A stretch of 64,000 nt of DNA from Sphingomonas sp. TREG-RG-20F-R18-01 (GTDB lineage: Bacteria > Pseudomonadota > Alphaproteobacteria > Sphingomonadales > Sphingomonadaceae). The stretch lies in NCBI RefSeq assembly GCF_022662475.1, contig NZ_JAKNQQ010000001.1:434001-498000 (forward strand), in the 5' to 3' direction. Of the stretch, positions 17,189 through 26,603 are shown piece after piece (the stretch's first letter is position 1; the number at the start of each line of letters is the position of its first letter). The translations under genes were made by a program, and so were the position numbers. Below the pieces are notes generated by a model. It made no database searches. It worked only from the letters and a program-made list of their open reading frames with translations, and had not been told where the DNA came from.

Positions 17189-19435
17189 TCACTTGTCCCG
17201 CCTGCGAATGATCGTCGTCGTATTCCGCTGCACCGGCACCGCGATCCGCGGGTCGTCGATGTTGCCCAGCACCGGCGCGCTCGGGATCGGCGGGGCCGCC
17301 CCCAGATAGTCGCGCACCAGCTGGTCGATCGACGGCTCCGCCTGCGAATCCTGCAACCCCTGCTGGAGCCGGAGGTACCCATAGCGTTGCTCGGTCAGCC
17401 TACGGCTGTCCTCCGCCGTGCGCAGGATCGTCGGGCGGATGAAGATCATCAAATTGGTCTTGGTCCGCGATTTCGCCTTCGAGCGGAACAGGTTGCCCAG
17501 CCCCGGGATGTCGCCCAGCAGCGGGATCTTCTCGATCGTGCGGCGCTCGTTGTCGTCGAGCAACCCGCTGATCACCGCGATGTCGCCGTCGTCGACGGTG
17601 CGGACCGTCTCGACCTCGCGCTTGTTGAGGATGAGATCGCTGTTGCTGCTCGACACCGGCCCCGCGATCGAGCTGACCTCGAGCCGCAGGTTGAGCTTGA
17701 CCGTCCCGCTCGAATTGACCTGCGGGCGGACCGTCAGCTCGATCCCGACATTCTCGCGCTGCGTCGTCTGGAACGCATTGTCGAAATTGGTCGACAGCGC
17801 CTTGCCCGTGGTGATCGGAATTTCCTGCCCGACCAGGCTGTGCGCCTCCTGATTGTCAAGCATCACGAGATGCGGGACCTGCAACAGGTTCGACGTCGTG
17901 TCGCTCTTCACCGCATTGATGATCGACGCGAAGATCGTGTCGCCGATCTTGCCGGTGAAGCCGCCGAACCCGCCGCTCGCGCCCAGGATCGAGGACAGCG
18001 CGGATTGCGCGAGCGTGTCGCTGGTCGTGCTGTTGGTGCTGGTGGTGACGGTCGATCCGTTGATCGTCGTGGTGGTGGTGTTGAGCTGCCGCGCCGCGAC
18101 CGCGCCCGCGATCGTCAGGAGGCTCGGCGCGGTATTCTGGAAGCTCGACGCCGCGAAGACGCCGCCCTTCAGGTTGGCGATCGCGAACTGCGCGCCGAGC
18201 TGGCTCGCGACCTGGTCGGACACTTCGGCGACGATCGCCTCGACCAGCACCTGCTCGCGCCGCGTGTCGAGCTGCCGCACGACTTCGGACAGCTGGCGTT
18301 GCACCTCGGCCGGGGCAGCGATGACGATCGCGTTCGCACCGACGAAGCGCGTGACGACCGCGGCGGTGCGCCCGCCCTGCGCGGTGATCGCGGCCTGGCT
18401 GGGAGTATTGCCCGACCCGCCCGTATCCTGCTGGACCGCGGGGGTATTTGCCTGCCGCTGGACCGAATTGTTGCCGTTGCTGCCGGTCTGCGTGTTGTTG
18501 CCGAAGTTCGACTGCGACAGCTGCTGGTTGGTGATCGGCGACGGCGTCTGCCCGACGAGCTGCTGCAACACCGGCAGCAACTGCTCGGCATCGGCGTTCT
18601 CGAGGAACAGCACCTTGATTTCGGTACCGTTCTTGGCGCGCCGGTCGAGATCTTCCGCGACCCCCGCGAGCCGCGCGACCGTGGTCGCGTCGCCGCTGAT
18701 CGCGACCGAGTTGGAGCTTTGCACCGCGACGACACTGGTGCCGTTGGCGCTGGGCGCGCTCGCCCCGGGCGCGCCGCTGCCGGCGCCGCCCCCGCTGCTG
18801 CCGCCCCCGCCCTGCCCCGCCAGCGATTGCAGCGCGGCCGCGATCTCCCGCGCGCCCGCGTTCTTGAGCGCGACGATCCGCGTCGTCGCGGTGTTGGTAT
18901 CGATCCGCCGCAACACTTCGCGTACGCGCCGCACGTTGTCGGCGAAATCGACGATCACCAGGCTGTTGCCACCCCGGTTCGCCGTCACCGTGCCCTGCGG
19001 CGAGACAAGCCCGCGCACCGTATCGACCGCCGACTGCGCGTCGACCGAGCGCAGCCGCACGATCTCGGTGACGAAGCTGTTGCTCGCCGCCCCGCGCGAG
19101 CCGACCCGGCTCGGCTGCGACGCCGCGCTGTCGAGCGGCTGGATCCGGAAGCTGCCGTTGGTGGTCGGCACCGCGACCAGTCCGTTGGCGCGCAGCGTGG
19201 ACAGGAAAATCTCGAAATATTGCGACTTGCTGACCGGGTGATCCGTAACGACGGTCACCTTCCCCTGGACGCGGGCATCGATGATGAAGGTGCGCCCGGT
19301 CACGCGGGCGGCATCCGCGATGAACGCGCGAATGTCGGCATCGCGCACGTTCATCGTCTGTTGCGCGCTCGCCGCACCAGCGCTTGCGAGCGCCAGCGCC
19401 GAGGCCAGGACGGGTCGGAGAATCAGTCTGTTCAT
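17189..19435 (-). CDS. gspD: Type II secretion secretin GspD
   Basis: A 748-residue outer-membrane secretin. Residues 1-24 are a signal peptide (LALASAGAASA then Q). The N0 domain follows (MNVRDADIRAFIADAARVTG), then N1-N3 modules separated by a Gly/Ser/Ala-rich insertion (about 225-255) and a Gln/Asn-rich insertion (about 330-385). The secretin core occupies about 410-680 with the signature VPHLVMLDNQEAHSLVGQ and IPLLGDIPGLGNLFRS. No GspS pilotin-binding S domain or gspS gene is obvious. The start overlaps gspC by ATGA. It forms the outer-membrane channel for folded exoproteins. Confidence 0.96.
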   Translation of the reverse strand: MNRLILRPVLASALALASAGAASAQQTMNVRDADIRAFIADAARVTGRTFIIDARVQGKVTVVTDHPVSKSQYFEIFLSTLRANGLVAVPTTNGSFRIQPLDSAASQPSRVGSRGAASNSFVTEIVRLRSVDAQSAVDTVRGLVSPQGTVTANRGGNSLVIVDFADNVRRVREVLRRIDTNTATTRIVALKNAGAREIAAALQSLAGQGGGGSSGGGAGSGAPGASAPSANGTSVVAVQSSNSVAISGDATTVARLAGVAEDLDRRAKNGTEIKVLFLENADAEQLLPVLQQLVGQTPSPITNQQLSQSNFGNNTQTGSNGNNSVQRQANTPAVQQDTGGSGNTPSQAAITAQGGRTAAVVTRFVGANAIVIAAPAEVQRQLSEVVRQLDTRREQVLVEAIVAEVSDQVASQLGAQFAIANLKGGVFAASSFQNTAPSLLTIAGAVAARQLNTTTTTINGSTVTTSTNSTTSDTLAQSALSSILGASGGFGGFTGKIGDTIFASIINAVKSDTTSNLLQVPHLVMLDNQEAHSLVGQEIPITTGKALSTNFDNAFQTTQRENVGIELTVRPQVNSSGTVKLNLRLEVSSIAGPVSSSNSDLILNKREVETVRTVDDGDIAVISGLLDDNERRTIEKIPLLGDIPGLGNLFRSKAKSRTKTNLMIFIRPTILRTAEDSRRLTEQRYGYLRLQQGLQDSQAEPSIDQLVRDYLGAAPPIPSAPVLGNIDDPRIAVPVQRNTTTIIRRRDK

Positions 19436-20307
19436 TGACCCGCAATCGTAAGGCTAAGGGGAACGACCTGTCCGCCGCGCTCGACCGACAGGGAAATGGT
19501 GCCGCCACGGGCAAGCTGCGGGCCGAGCCGATCGATATCGCCCTGCCCGCTGACCGGACGGCCGCCGACTTGCGTCACGATGTCGCCGTCGCGCAACCCC
19601 GCCGCACGGAACGCCGCGCCCGAGCCTTGCGACCGGACCGTCAGCCCACTGACCTTGCCCCCGTCGATCCGCGGGATGAAGCCGATGTCGCTACGCAACT
19701 GTGCGGCAGTGATGCCCTGCGGGCCCGGCTGCGGGGACGGGGGTGGTGGCGGAGATGCGCCACGCTGTGGCACCGTGCCGCCCCCCATCAGCGGCGCGCC
19801 CGGCGGGGCAATCGTGGGGGCCGGGGCCTGCTCGGCCTGGGTCAGGAACAGATCCTCCGATCGTCCGCCCCGCTCGATCGTGACATGGTCGAAGGCCACC
19901 GACTTGAGCGTCACGCCCGGGGAGATTTCCTGGCCCACGCCGATGCTCTGCTGCACGCCGTCGGGCCCGGCGATGATCGCCGATCCACCGCCCTGCGCCT
20001 CGTCGATTCGCGTGCCGTACAGCGTGAGCTGCAAGGTCGTCACCGCCGATGGTGCTGCCGCGTCCCCACCACTGGTGCGGAAGAACGGATCGAACCCGCG
20101 CAGGATCGCCTGGGCCGATCCGGGGATGGTTCCCTGCTCCGGGCGCCAGACGCCGACCGGGCCGACCGGCGTGATCACCGCATAGACCAGACGCGCCGAC
20201 TGGACCGCGAGCACGGCGATCAAGGCGAGCTCCAGCCCGGTATAGACTGTCGTAACGGGAAGGCGTCGCAGCATCGCCCGCGCCCGCGCATCCAAAACCA
20301 ACCGCAT
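19432..20307 (-). CDS. gspC: Type II secretion protein GspC
   Basis: A 291-residue bitopic protein linking the inner-membrane platform to the secretin. A short cytoplasmic start and one membrane segment (about 20-42) precede the HR domain (about 75-155, which binds GspD N0). A Pro-rich linker at about 175-200 is followed by a C-terminal PDZ domain (FRAAGLRDGDIVTQVGGRPV), rather than a coiled coil. ATG 20307 is preferred over TTG 20328 because GGGGAAG lies about 10 bases upstream. It is the first gene of the operon, so the promoter should lie in 20308-20433. Confidence 0.9.
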   Translation of the reverse strand: MRLVLDARARAMLRRLPVTTVYTGLELALIAVLAVQSARLVYAVITPVGPVGVWRPEQGTIPGSAQAILRGFDPFFRTSGGDAAAPSAVTTLQLTLYGTRIDEAQGGGSAIIAGPDGVQQSIGVGQEISPGVTLKSVAFDHVTIERGGRSEDLFLTQAEQAPAPTIAPPGAPLMGGGTVPQRGASPPPPPSPQPGPQGITAAQLRSDIGFIPRIDGGKVSGLTVRSQGSGAAFRAAGLRDGDIVTQVGGRPVSGQGDIDRLGPQLARGGTISLSVERGGQVVPLSLTIAGQ

Positions 20308-20433
20308 GCGGACATCTTCCCCGATCAAGGCCCTGCTAGGCGGCGAGTGTTACAGACCGGCGTCATCGCTGTGAACCTCATATGGCATGGACGCAGGCTG
20401 GAAAACACCCGACGAATTTGGCAGGAACGCCGC

Positions 20434-21090
20434 ATGACAGATGCGCGCAACTACGGATCGGGGATGCCCGCGGACGCAATGGTTGCGCATTTGGTAACCC
20501 AGGCCGGCATCCAGCGGGTGCCCAGCCCGAAGCTGACGCTGTTCATCCGGCGCGGCTTCCTTGATGCGGCGACCTGCGCTGCACTGTGCGGCGCGGTGGA
20601 TGCGACGCGGCGGCCGTCGACCCTGTCCGATACCAATGGCGACGCAAGTTTCCGGACGAGCGAGACGGGCGACCTCGATCCGCTCGACCCGCTGACGATC
20701 GATCTCAACGCCCGGATCGTCACGCTGACCGGGCTCGACCCCGTCTACGGAGAGCCGATTCAGGGGCAGCGCTATGCCGTCGGCCAGGAATTCAAGGCGC
20801 ATACCGACTATTTCGAACCCGATGGCGTGGACTATCCGCGATACTGCGGGATCGCCGGCAACCGCACCTGGACCGTGATGATCTATCTCAACGAACCCGA
20901 AGCAGGCGGCGCGACGCGGTTCAAGGCGATCGACAAGATCGTCCAGCCCGAAACCGGCAAGCTGCTCGCATGGAACAACCGTCGCGCGGACGGGACGCTG
21001 AACCCCGCGACGCTGCACCATGGGATGAAGGTCCGCGCGGGGACCAAATATGTCATCACCAAATGGTTTCGCGAGCGCCCCTGGCGCTGA
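20434..21090 (+). CDS. Prolyl 4-hydroxylase-like 2OG-Fe(II) oxygenase
   Basis: A 218-residue soluble protein with a double-stranded beta-helix oxygenase fold at about 90-215. The iron ligands are visible as HTDYFEP (His-x-Asp) and LHHGMKVRAGTKYVITKWFRERP, which gives the distal His and the 2-oxoglutarate-binding Lys/Arg. This motif set is typical of the P4Hc group that hydroxylates proline in peptides or small substrates. The start ATG 20434 follows AGGAA by about 8 bases. It is divergent from gspC and convergent with tRNA-Val. Substrate unknown. Confidence 0.88.
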   Translation: MTDARNYGSGMPADAMVAHLVTQAGIQRVPSPKLTLFIRRGFLDAATCAALCGAVDATRRPSTLSDTNGDASFRTSETGDLDPLDPLTIDLNARIVTLTGLDPVYGEPIQGQRYAVGQEFKAHTDYFEPDGVDYPRYCGIAGNRTWTVMIYLNEPEAGGATRFKAIDKIVQPETGKLLAWNNRRADGTLNPATLHHGMKVRAGTKYVITKWFRERPWR

Positions 21091-21146
21091 CCCGGCACCG
21101 CTCCGGTCCGGCCCGGACTCTTGCGCTCGACGACGCCACGATACGA

Positions 21147-21183
21147 AGGAACCCGCAACACCCGATGGGTATCGCGGGTTCCT
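21147..21183. terminator. Hairpin terminator between the oxygenase and tRNA-Val
   Basis: A perfect 10-bp stem, AGGAACCCGC (21147-21156) with GCGGGTTCCT (21174-21183), encloses an inner CCC...GGG pair. It lies between two convergent genes and could end transcripts in both directions. No long T-run follows on either strand. Confidence 0.75.
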
Positions 21184-21188
21184 GGAAG

Positions 21189-21263
21189 TGGTGGGCGCGG
21201 CAGGGATTGAACCTGCGACCCCACCCGTGTGAAGGGTGTGCTCTACCACTGAGCTACGCGCCC
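21189..21263 (-). tRNA. tRNA-Val (CAC anticodon)
   Basis: The minus strand folds as a cloverleaf. The acceptor stem GGGCGCG pairs with CGCGCCC, the D arm is GCTCAGTGGTAGAGC, the anticodon stem CACCC/GGGTG encloses loop TTCACAC (anticodon CAC), and the T arm is GCAGG-TTCAATC-CCTGC. Discriminator A and CCA are encoded. It lies downstream of lon and hupB on the same strand. Confidence 0.96.
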
Positions 21264-21388
21264 GCTGCCGGCATCGCGCAGCGCGATCGGCAAAACGGAA
21301 GGGGGCGGCTCGACGCCGCCCCGTTGCTGCGTCTTTAATCCCGGCGGCGCGCGCTTTGCAAGCGTTGCTGCGGGAAAAAGACGGGAAC

Positions 21389-21661
21389 TTAGTTGACTGA
21401 GTCCTTCAGGCCCTTGCCGGCCTTGAACTTCGGCTGCGATGAAGCCTTGATCGTCATCGGTTCGCCGGTCCGCGGGTTGCGACCGGTGGATGCCTTGCGC
21501 TTGCTGACCGAGAACGTCCCGAACCCGACCAGCCGTACTTCGTCCCCCGCCTTGAGCGCTGCCGACACGGCATCGAACACGGCTTCGACGGCCTTGCTTG
21601 CATCCCCTTTGGTCAGCCCCGACGTGTCGGCCACCGTTGCGATCAATTCTTGTTTGTTCAT
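21389..21661 (-). CDS. hupB: DNA-binding protein HU
   Basis: A 90-residue nucleoid protein of the HU/IHF family. The N-terminal helical dimerisation region (NKQELIATVADTSGLTKGDA) and the beta-arm with the DNA-intercalating signature GFGTFSVSKRKASTGRNPRTG are complete, and length is exactly typical. Among IHF/HU members the sequence is HU-like. It bends and compacts DNA. The start ATG 21661 is the conserved MNKQEL start, not the in-frame ATG 45 bases upstream. The gene follows lon on the same strand after a T-rich terminator. Confidence 0.95.
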   Translation of the reverse strand: MNKQELIATVADTSGLTKGDASKAVEAVFDAVSAALKAGDEVRLVGFGTFSVSKRKASTGRNPRTGEPMTIKASSQPKFKAGKGLKDSVN

Positions 21662-21770
21662 CGCCACCAAACCCCCGTTACAAAAAGAAAATTGATTCCC
21701 AGCCACAAAGCCGGTGGCGCAGTAAGGCGGGTATGGGGGGGGCTGTCAAAACAAAAAGCAAGAAACGCGG

Positions 21771-21795
21771 ATGGCCGGCATGGCAAACCGGCCAT
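21771..21795 (-). terminator. Rho-independent terminator of lon
   Basis: A perfect 8-bp stem, ATGGCCGG with CCGGCCAT, and a 9-base loop lie 18 bases past the lon stop. In the direction of lon transcription it is followed within about 10 bases by the T-rich tract TTTCTTGCTTTTTGTTTT (roughly 21748-21765). Confidence 0.8.
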
Positions 21796-21812
21796 TCATG
21801 ACAGCGAAGGCA

Positions 21813-24242
21813 TCAATGATGCACTTCGCCGCCAACCGCTGCAACCCCGGCCGGAGGCTGCGCCGCGAGATCATCCGCTTCGCTCCATTCGATTGCCTCG
21901 AGCGGACCGGTCAACGCCAAACGCAAGACTTCATCGACGTGGGACACCGGAATGATCTTCAAACCATTCAGGATATTGGCAGGTATCTCTGCCAAGTCCT
22001 TTTCATTCTCTTGCGGGATCAGCACCGTGGTGATGCCGCCGCGCAGCGCCGCCAGCAGCTTCTCCTTCAGGCCCCCGATCGGCAGCACCCGGCCACGCAG
22101 GGTCACTTCGCCGGTCATCGCGATGTCACGACGGACCGGCACGCCGGTCAGCGTCGAGACGATCGCGGTGACGATCCCGATGCCAGCCGAAGGACCATCC
22201 TTGGGTACCGCGCCCTCGGGCAGATGGATGTGGACGTCCTTGCGCGCGAACACGCTCGGCTTGATCCCGTAGGACGGCGAGCGCGCCTTGATGAAGCTGA
22301 ACGCGGTTTCGATCGACTCCTTCATCACGTCGCCGAGCTTGCCCGTGATCTTGGCGACACCGCGACCGGGTACCGTCACGCTTTCGATCGTCAGCAACTC
22401 GCCGCCGACCTCGGTCCACGCCAGGCCAGTGACCGCGCCAATCTGGTTTTCCTCTTCGCCGAGGCCATGGCGATACTTCTTCACGCCCGCGAAGTCGGAG
22501 AGGTTGTCCGCCGTGATCGTGATCGCGGTGTCCTTGTTCTCCAGGATCCGGCGCAATGCCTTGCGCGCGAGCTTGGCGATCTCTCGCTCCAGCGTGCGCA
22601 CGCCCGCCTCGCGCGTGTAATATTGGATCAGCGCGCGCAGGCCCTCGGTGGTCAGCGTGAACTCGCCCGCTTTCAGGCCGTGGGCCTCGATCTGCTTGGC
22701 GATCAGGTGCCGCTCGGCGATCTCGACCTTCTCGTCCTCGGTATAGCCCTCCAGCCGGATGATCTCCATGCGGTCGAGCAACGCCTGGGGCAGGTTGAGC
22801 GAGTTGGCCGTCGTCACGAACATGATGTCCGACAGGTCGACGTCGATCTCGAGATAGTGGTCCTGGAACTTGGCATTCTGTTCGGGATCGAGCACCTCGA
22901 GCAGCGCCGATGCCGGATCGCCTCGGAAATCCTGGCCGAGCTTGTCGATCTCGTCGAGCAGGAACAGCGGGTTGCTGGTGCCGGCCTTCTTGAGATTGGT
23001 GACGATCTTGCCCGGCAGCGAGCCGATGTAGGTGCGGCGATGCCCGCGGATCTCGGCTTCGTCCCGCACGCCGCCCAGCGACTGACGGATGAACTCGCGG
23101 CCGGTCGCCTTGGCGATCGACTTGCCGAGCGAGGTCTTGCCGACGCCGGGAGGCCCGACGAGGCACAGGATCGGCCCCTTCAGCTTGTTGGTGCGCGCCT
23201 GCACCGCGAGATATTCGATGATCCGGTCCTTGACCTTCTCGAGCGCATAATGGTCCTCGTCGAGCACCGCCTGCGCCGCCGAAATGTCCTTGCGGATCTT
23301 CGACTTCTTGCCCCACGGCAGGCCGAGCAGCACGTCGAGGTAATTGCGCACCACCGTGGCTTCCGCCGACATCGGCGCCATCGTCTTGAGCTTCTTGAGC
23401 TCCGCCGTCGCCTTGGTCCGCGCTTCCTTCGACAGCTTGAGCGTCGCGATCTTCTGGGTCAGCTCGGCGATCTCGTCGCCCTCGCCTTCCTCGCCCTCGT
23501 TGCCGAGCTCGCGCTGGATCGCCTTCAACTGCTCGTTGAGGTAATATTCGCGCTGAGTCTTCTCCATCTGGCGCTTGACCCGCGACTTGATCTTCTTCTC
23601 GACCTGCAGGACGCCGAGCTCGCCCTCCATGAAGGCGAACACCATCTCGAGCCGCTTCGCCGGGTCACGCTCGACCAGCAGCGCCTGCTTGTCCGAAACC
23701 TTGACCTGGATGTTCGCGGCGACCGCATCGGCGAGCTTGCTCGCGTCCTCGATCTCGCCGAGCTGCACCGCGGTCTCGGCGGGCAGCTTGCGGTTGAGCT
23801 TGGCATAATTCTCGAACTGGTCGACGACCGAGCGCATCAGTGCCGACACCTCGGTGTTCGCCACGACCGGCTCCTCCGGTTCGTCGTCGGCTTCGAGCAT
23901 GTCGACCGTTGCCGACAGGAAGCCTTCGACCTCGGTCAGCTCGGACAGCGACGCGCGCCGCTTGCCCTCGACCAGCACGCGCACCGTTCCATCGGGCAGC
24001 TTGAGCAGCTGCAGCACGGTGGCGGTGACGCCGATGTCGTACAGATCATCCCGCGCGGGATCGTCCTGCGCCGGGTCAAGCTGCGCAACGAGGAAAATTT
24101 CCTTGTCGCCGGCCATCGCCGCTTCGAGCGCCGCTACCGACTTGTCCCGTCCGACGAACAGCGGAACGATCATGCTCGGGAATACGACTATGTCCCGCAG
24201 CGGCAGGACGGGATAGGAATGCGAGGCAGAGGCTTGCGTCAT
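21813..24242 (-). CDS. lon: ATP-dependent protease La (Lon)
   Basis: An 809-residue AAA+ serine protease that degrades misfolded and specific regulatory proteins. The LonN substrate-binding domain covers about 10-210. A coiled-coil region (about 215-300) contains an acidic insertion ([11 protein letters not shown]). The AAA+ module has Walker A GPPGVGKT at 363-370 and Walker [12 protein letters not shown]. The C-terminal protease domain carries the Ser-Lys dyad in [10 protein letters not shown] and [13 protein letters not shown] 24242 is chosen for its GGAG six bases ahead; an upstream ATG at 24263 is weaker. A heat-shock-like promoter is visible upstream. Confidence 0.97.
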   Translation of the reverse strand: MTQASASHSYPVLPLRDIVVFPSMIVPLFVGRDKSVAALEAAMAGDKEIFLVAQLDPAQDDPARDDLYDIGVTATVLQLLKLPDGTVRVLVEGKRRASLSELTEVEGFLSATVDMLEADDEPEEPVVANTEVSALMRSVVDQFENYAKLNRKLPAETAVQLGEIEDASKLADAVAANIQVKVSDKQALLVERDPAKRLEMVFAFMEGELGVLQVEKKIKSRVKRQMEKTQREYYLNEQLKAIQRELGNEGEEGEGDEIAELTQKIATLKLSKEARTKATAELKKLKTMAPMSAEATVVRNYLDVLLGLPWGKKSKIRKDISAAQAVLDEDHYALEKVKDRIIEYLAVQARTNKLKGPILCLVGPPGVGKTSLGKSIAKATGREFIRQSLGGVRDEAEIRGHRRTYIGSLPGKIVTNLKKAGTSNPLFLLDEIDKLGQDFRGDPASALLEVLDPEQNAKFQDHYLEIDVDLSDIMFVTTANSLNLPQALLDRMEIIRLEGYTEDEKVEIAERHLIAKQIEAHGLKAGEFTLTTEGLRALIQYYTREAGVRTLEREIAKLARKALRRILENKDTAITITADNLSDFAGVKKYRHGLGEEENQIGAVTGLAWTEVGGELLTIESVTVPGRGVAKITGKLGDVMKESIETAFSFIKARSPSYGIKPSVFARKDVHIHLPEGAVPKDGPSAGIGIVTAIVSTLTGVPVRRDIAMTGEVTLRGRVLPIGGLKEKLLAALRGGITTVLIPQENEKDLAEIPANILNGLKIIPVSHVDEVLRLALTGPLEAIEWSEADDLAAQPPAGVAAVGGEVHH

Positions 24243-24283
24243 GGATACTCCGGGTCGCGCCATTCAAAGCGCGTTCTTCCTTT

Positions 24284-24311
24284 ATATGGGGCTAATACCG
24301 CCGCCATCAAT
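24284..24311 (-). promoter_or_regulatory. Candidate heat-shock (sigma-32) promoter of lon
   Basis: On the minus strand, CCCCATAT (24291-24284) matches the sigma-32 -10 consensus CCCCATNT exactly. An ATTGATG sequence 13 bases upstream keeps the TTGA core of the -35 element CTTGAAA. The lon ATG is about 42 bases from the -10. Lon is a classical heat-shock gene. Alphaproteobacterial RpoH consensus differs somewhat, so this is tentative. Confidence 0.45.
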
Positions 24312-24533
24312 CGTCACGCGTTTTTGAGCGGCGCGCGAGCGTGGCACGCCATGTCGTTGCCGTCCGGCCGGGGCCGTTCCGTCCACCCTCGCTCTGATGC
24401 CCGCGCCATGGGCCACGACGGCCGACGGCACGGACGGAGGAATTGGACCTAGTTTGGGTCCATCCTGCGCGCAACGCGGGGCAAAGCATGCGTGGGGGTT
24501 GCCGCCGCACGCGCGGCACCTTAGTCCTCAACG

Positions 24534-24551
24534 TAATACCACAATAATACC
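24534..24551 (+). promoter_or_regulatory. Direct repeat TAATACC, possible operator of the GH84 gene
   Basis: TAATACC at 24534-24540 and 24545-24551 are repeated in the same orientation with an 11-base period, ending 12 bases before the ATG of the GH84 gene. One helical turn between repeats suits a dimeric regulator. The rest of the 320-base gap (24243-24562) holds the lon promoter region and a TGGACC-N7-GGTCCA inverted repeat near 24445-24463, and no gene. Confidence 0.35.
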
Positions 24552-24562
24552 GAAGGACATGG

Positions 24563-26515
24563 ATGATGCGACGTGCCGGCGAGTTCCGCACCGTTCCTGC
24601 GCTGTTGGCGGCCCTCGCCGGATGGACCTGCGCCCTCCCCTTCGCCGCTTCGGCCGAACCGGCGACGCTCCCCGCAATCTTCCCCGCCCCGGTGTCGATC
24701 GCGCTCGGCACGGGCACCGTCACGCTCGGCACGTCCGTCGGGCTGGTCGTGGCCGACGGCACCGGCCCGGAGACGATCGCCGCCGTTCGACAGATCCTCG
24801 AATCGGCCGGCGTGGAAACGGTCGCGACCGCCAGGCGCGTCCCGGCGCGGCTCGACCGCACCTATGTCATCCTCGGCACGGGCAAGGCGGCGGTCGTGCG
24901 CGCGGCGCTTGGCCGCAGCAACACGGTGCTCGACGGCCATGACGAGGGCTATACGATCACCAGCGCGGCCGGAAATGGCGGCGGGATCATCACGCTGGCG
25001 GGGCATGACGCGGACGGACTGTTCCATGCGGTCCAGACCCTGCGCCAGTTGGTGCGCCGCCCGACCCTTCCCGCGCTGGTGATCCAGGATCACCCGGCGA
25101 TGCCGATCCGCGGAACGATCGAGGGCTTCTACGGCAAGCCCTGGTCGATGGCGGATCGCACGCAGCATCTCGACTTCCTCGCGACCGTCAAGGCGAACAC
25201 CTACGTCTACAGTCCGAAGGACGACCCGTTCGCGCGCGATCGCTGGCGCGAGGCCTATCCCGCCGCGACCCTCGCGTCGCTCGGCACGTTGGTGGCGACC
25301 GCGCGCCGCAACCATGTCGACTTCGTCTATGCCGTTTCGCCGGGGCCATCGGTCTGCTTCTCCGATCCCGCCGATGCGCAGGCGCTCGAGCGCAAGTTCG
25401 CCGCGCTGCGCGGAATCGGCGTCCACCGCTTCTACGTCGCGCTCGACGATATCGAATATACCAAATGGAATTGCGATCGCGACAAGGCCGCATTCGGGCC
25501 GTCCGGGGCGGACGCCGCCGGCGTCGCGCAGGCGAAACTGCTGAATGCGGTGCAGGCCAACCTCGTCGCGACCGACCCGGCCTCGCATCCGCTGATCATG
25601 GTGCCGACCGAATATTACGACGCCAAGGAAACCCCCTACAAGGCGGCGTTGCGCAAGCATCTCGACCCCCGGGTCGTCGTGCAATGGACCGGAACCGACG
25701 TCGTCCCGCCCGCCATCTCGATCCCCGATGCGCGCACCGCGACCAAGGCGTTCGGGCGCAAGACGCTTTTGTGGGACAATTATCCGGTCAACGATTATGC
25801 CCAGACGACCGGCCGCCTGCTGCTCGCGCCCTATGCGCGGCGCGAGGCCGGGCTGTCGGCGGAACTAACCGGCATCCTGTCCAACCCGATGAACCAGGAG
25901 GCACCGAGCCGAGTCGCGGTGACGGGCGTGGTCGCGTTCGGCTGGAACGACACGGACTACGACCCGGAGCGGACGTGGCAGTTCTCGGCGCGCGCCCTTG
26001 CCGGGGGCGATGCCCGGGCGGAAGCCGCGCTGCTGACCTTCTTCGATACGCAGCACATGGCACCGACCTTCGGCAGCCAGCCGTGGCAGCCGCAAGCGCC
26101 GCGCCTGAAGGCGGCGCTGGATGCGGTGCGCGATACGATCGCGAACGGCGACGCGTCGGCGCGCCGGGCGGCCATCACGGACCTCTCGCGTCAGGCCGAC
26201 GCGCTGGCGGATGCGTCCGACGTCATCCGATCGGGAACGGTCGATCCCGCCTTTGCCGAACAGGCCCGACCGTGGCTGGATGCGCTGCAACGCTGGGGGC
26301 GCGCGCTGCAACTGACGGCGGCGGGGCTCGATGCCGCCGACCACGGCAATCGCGCTGCCGCGCGGTATTTCGCCGATGCCAGGCGGATCGCCGCGGAAGC
26401 CGCCGGCATACAGACGATCCCGGGCGCGACACGGTTCGACGGCCCGATCAAGATCGCCGATGGCGTGCTCGACCGGTTCGTCGCCGATGCACCCACGCTG
26501 ATCGCGGTTCGCTGA
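24563..26515 (+). CDS. Family GH84 beta-N-acetylglucosaminidase (NagJ/OGA-like), secreted
   Basis: A 650-residue exported glycosidase. Residues 1-31 look like a signal peptide (PFAASA). An N-terminal GH20/GH84-type alpha/beta domain (about 35-175) precedes the catalytic barrel, which begins with RGTIEGFYGKPWS. The catalytic Asp pair of GH84 substrate-assisted catalysis is Asp295-Asp296 in YVALDDIEY, aligning in number with the Clostridium NagJ pair. A helical C-terminal region (about 465-640) follows. GH84 enzymes remove N-acetylglucosamine from glycoproteins or hyaluronan-type polymers. AAGGA lies 5-8 bases before the tandem ATG codons at 24563/24566. It stands alone, with no transporter or regulator gene beside it. 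Confidence 0.87.
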   Translation: MMRRAGEFRTVPALLAALAGWTCALPFAASAEPATLPAIFPAPVSIALGTGTVTLGTSVGLVVADGTGPETIAAVRQILESAGVETVATARRVPARLDRTYVILGTGKAAVVRAALGRSNTVLDGHDEGYTITSAAGNGGGIITLAGHDADGLFHAVQTLRQLVRRPTLPALVIQDHPAMPIRGTIEGFYGKPWSMADRTQHLDFLATVKANTYVYSPKDDPFARDRWREAYPAATLASLGTLVATARRNHVDFVYAVSPGPSVCFSDPADAQALERKFAALRGIGVHRFYVALDDIEYTKWNCDRDKAAFGPSGADAAGVAQAKLLNAVQANLVATDPASHPLIMVPTEYYDAKETPYKAALRKHLDPRVVVQWTGTDVVPPAISIPDARTATKAFGRKTLLWDNYPVNDYAQTTGRLLLAPYARREAGLSAELTGILSNPMNQEAPSRVAVTGVVAFGWNDTDYDPERTWQFSARALAGGDARAEAALLTFFDTQHMAPTFGSQPWQPQAPRLKAALDAVRDTIANGDASARRAAITDLSRQADALADASDVIRSGTVDPAFAEQARPWLDALQRWGRALQLTAAGLDAADHGNRAAARYFADARRIAAEAAGIQTIPGATRFDGPIKIADGVLDRFVADAPTLIAVR

Positions 26516-26603
26516 AGACGCGCCGAAGCGCGGATCGTCCCGCCGCCCCCTTTCGGCGCTAGACGAGATGGCGGGCCGCGCGGGACGACCGGTTCCTCAG
26601 CCG

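Noticed and set aside
17123..19438. 771-residue open frame antisense to gspD
   Set aside because: The frame mirrors gspD exactly and its translation is low-complexity Arg/Asp/Ala sequence; GspD motifs are unambiguous on the other strand.
21771..24452. 893-residue open frame antisense to lon
   Set aside because: It is a shadow of lon with no recognisable domain and it runs through the lon terminator and promoter.
26535..26588. Terminator from TCGTCCCGC/GCGGGACGA between the GH84 and lactonase genes
   Set aside because: The 9-bp arms are perfect but the loop is 36 bases and there is no T-run, so chance pairing in GC-rich DNA is likely.
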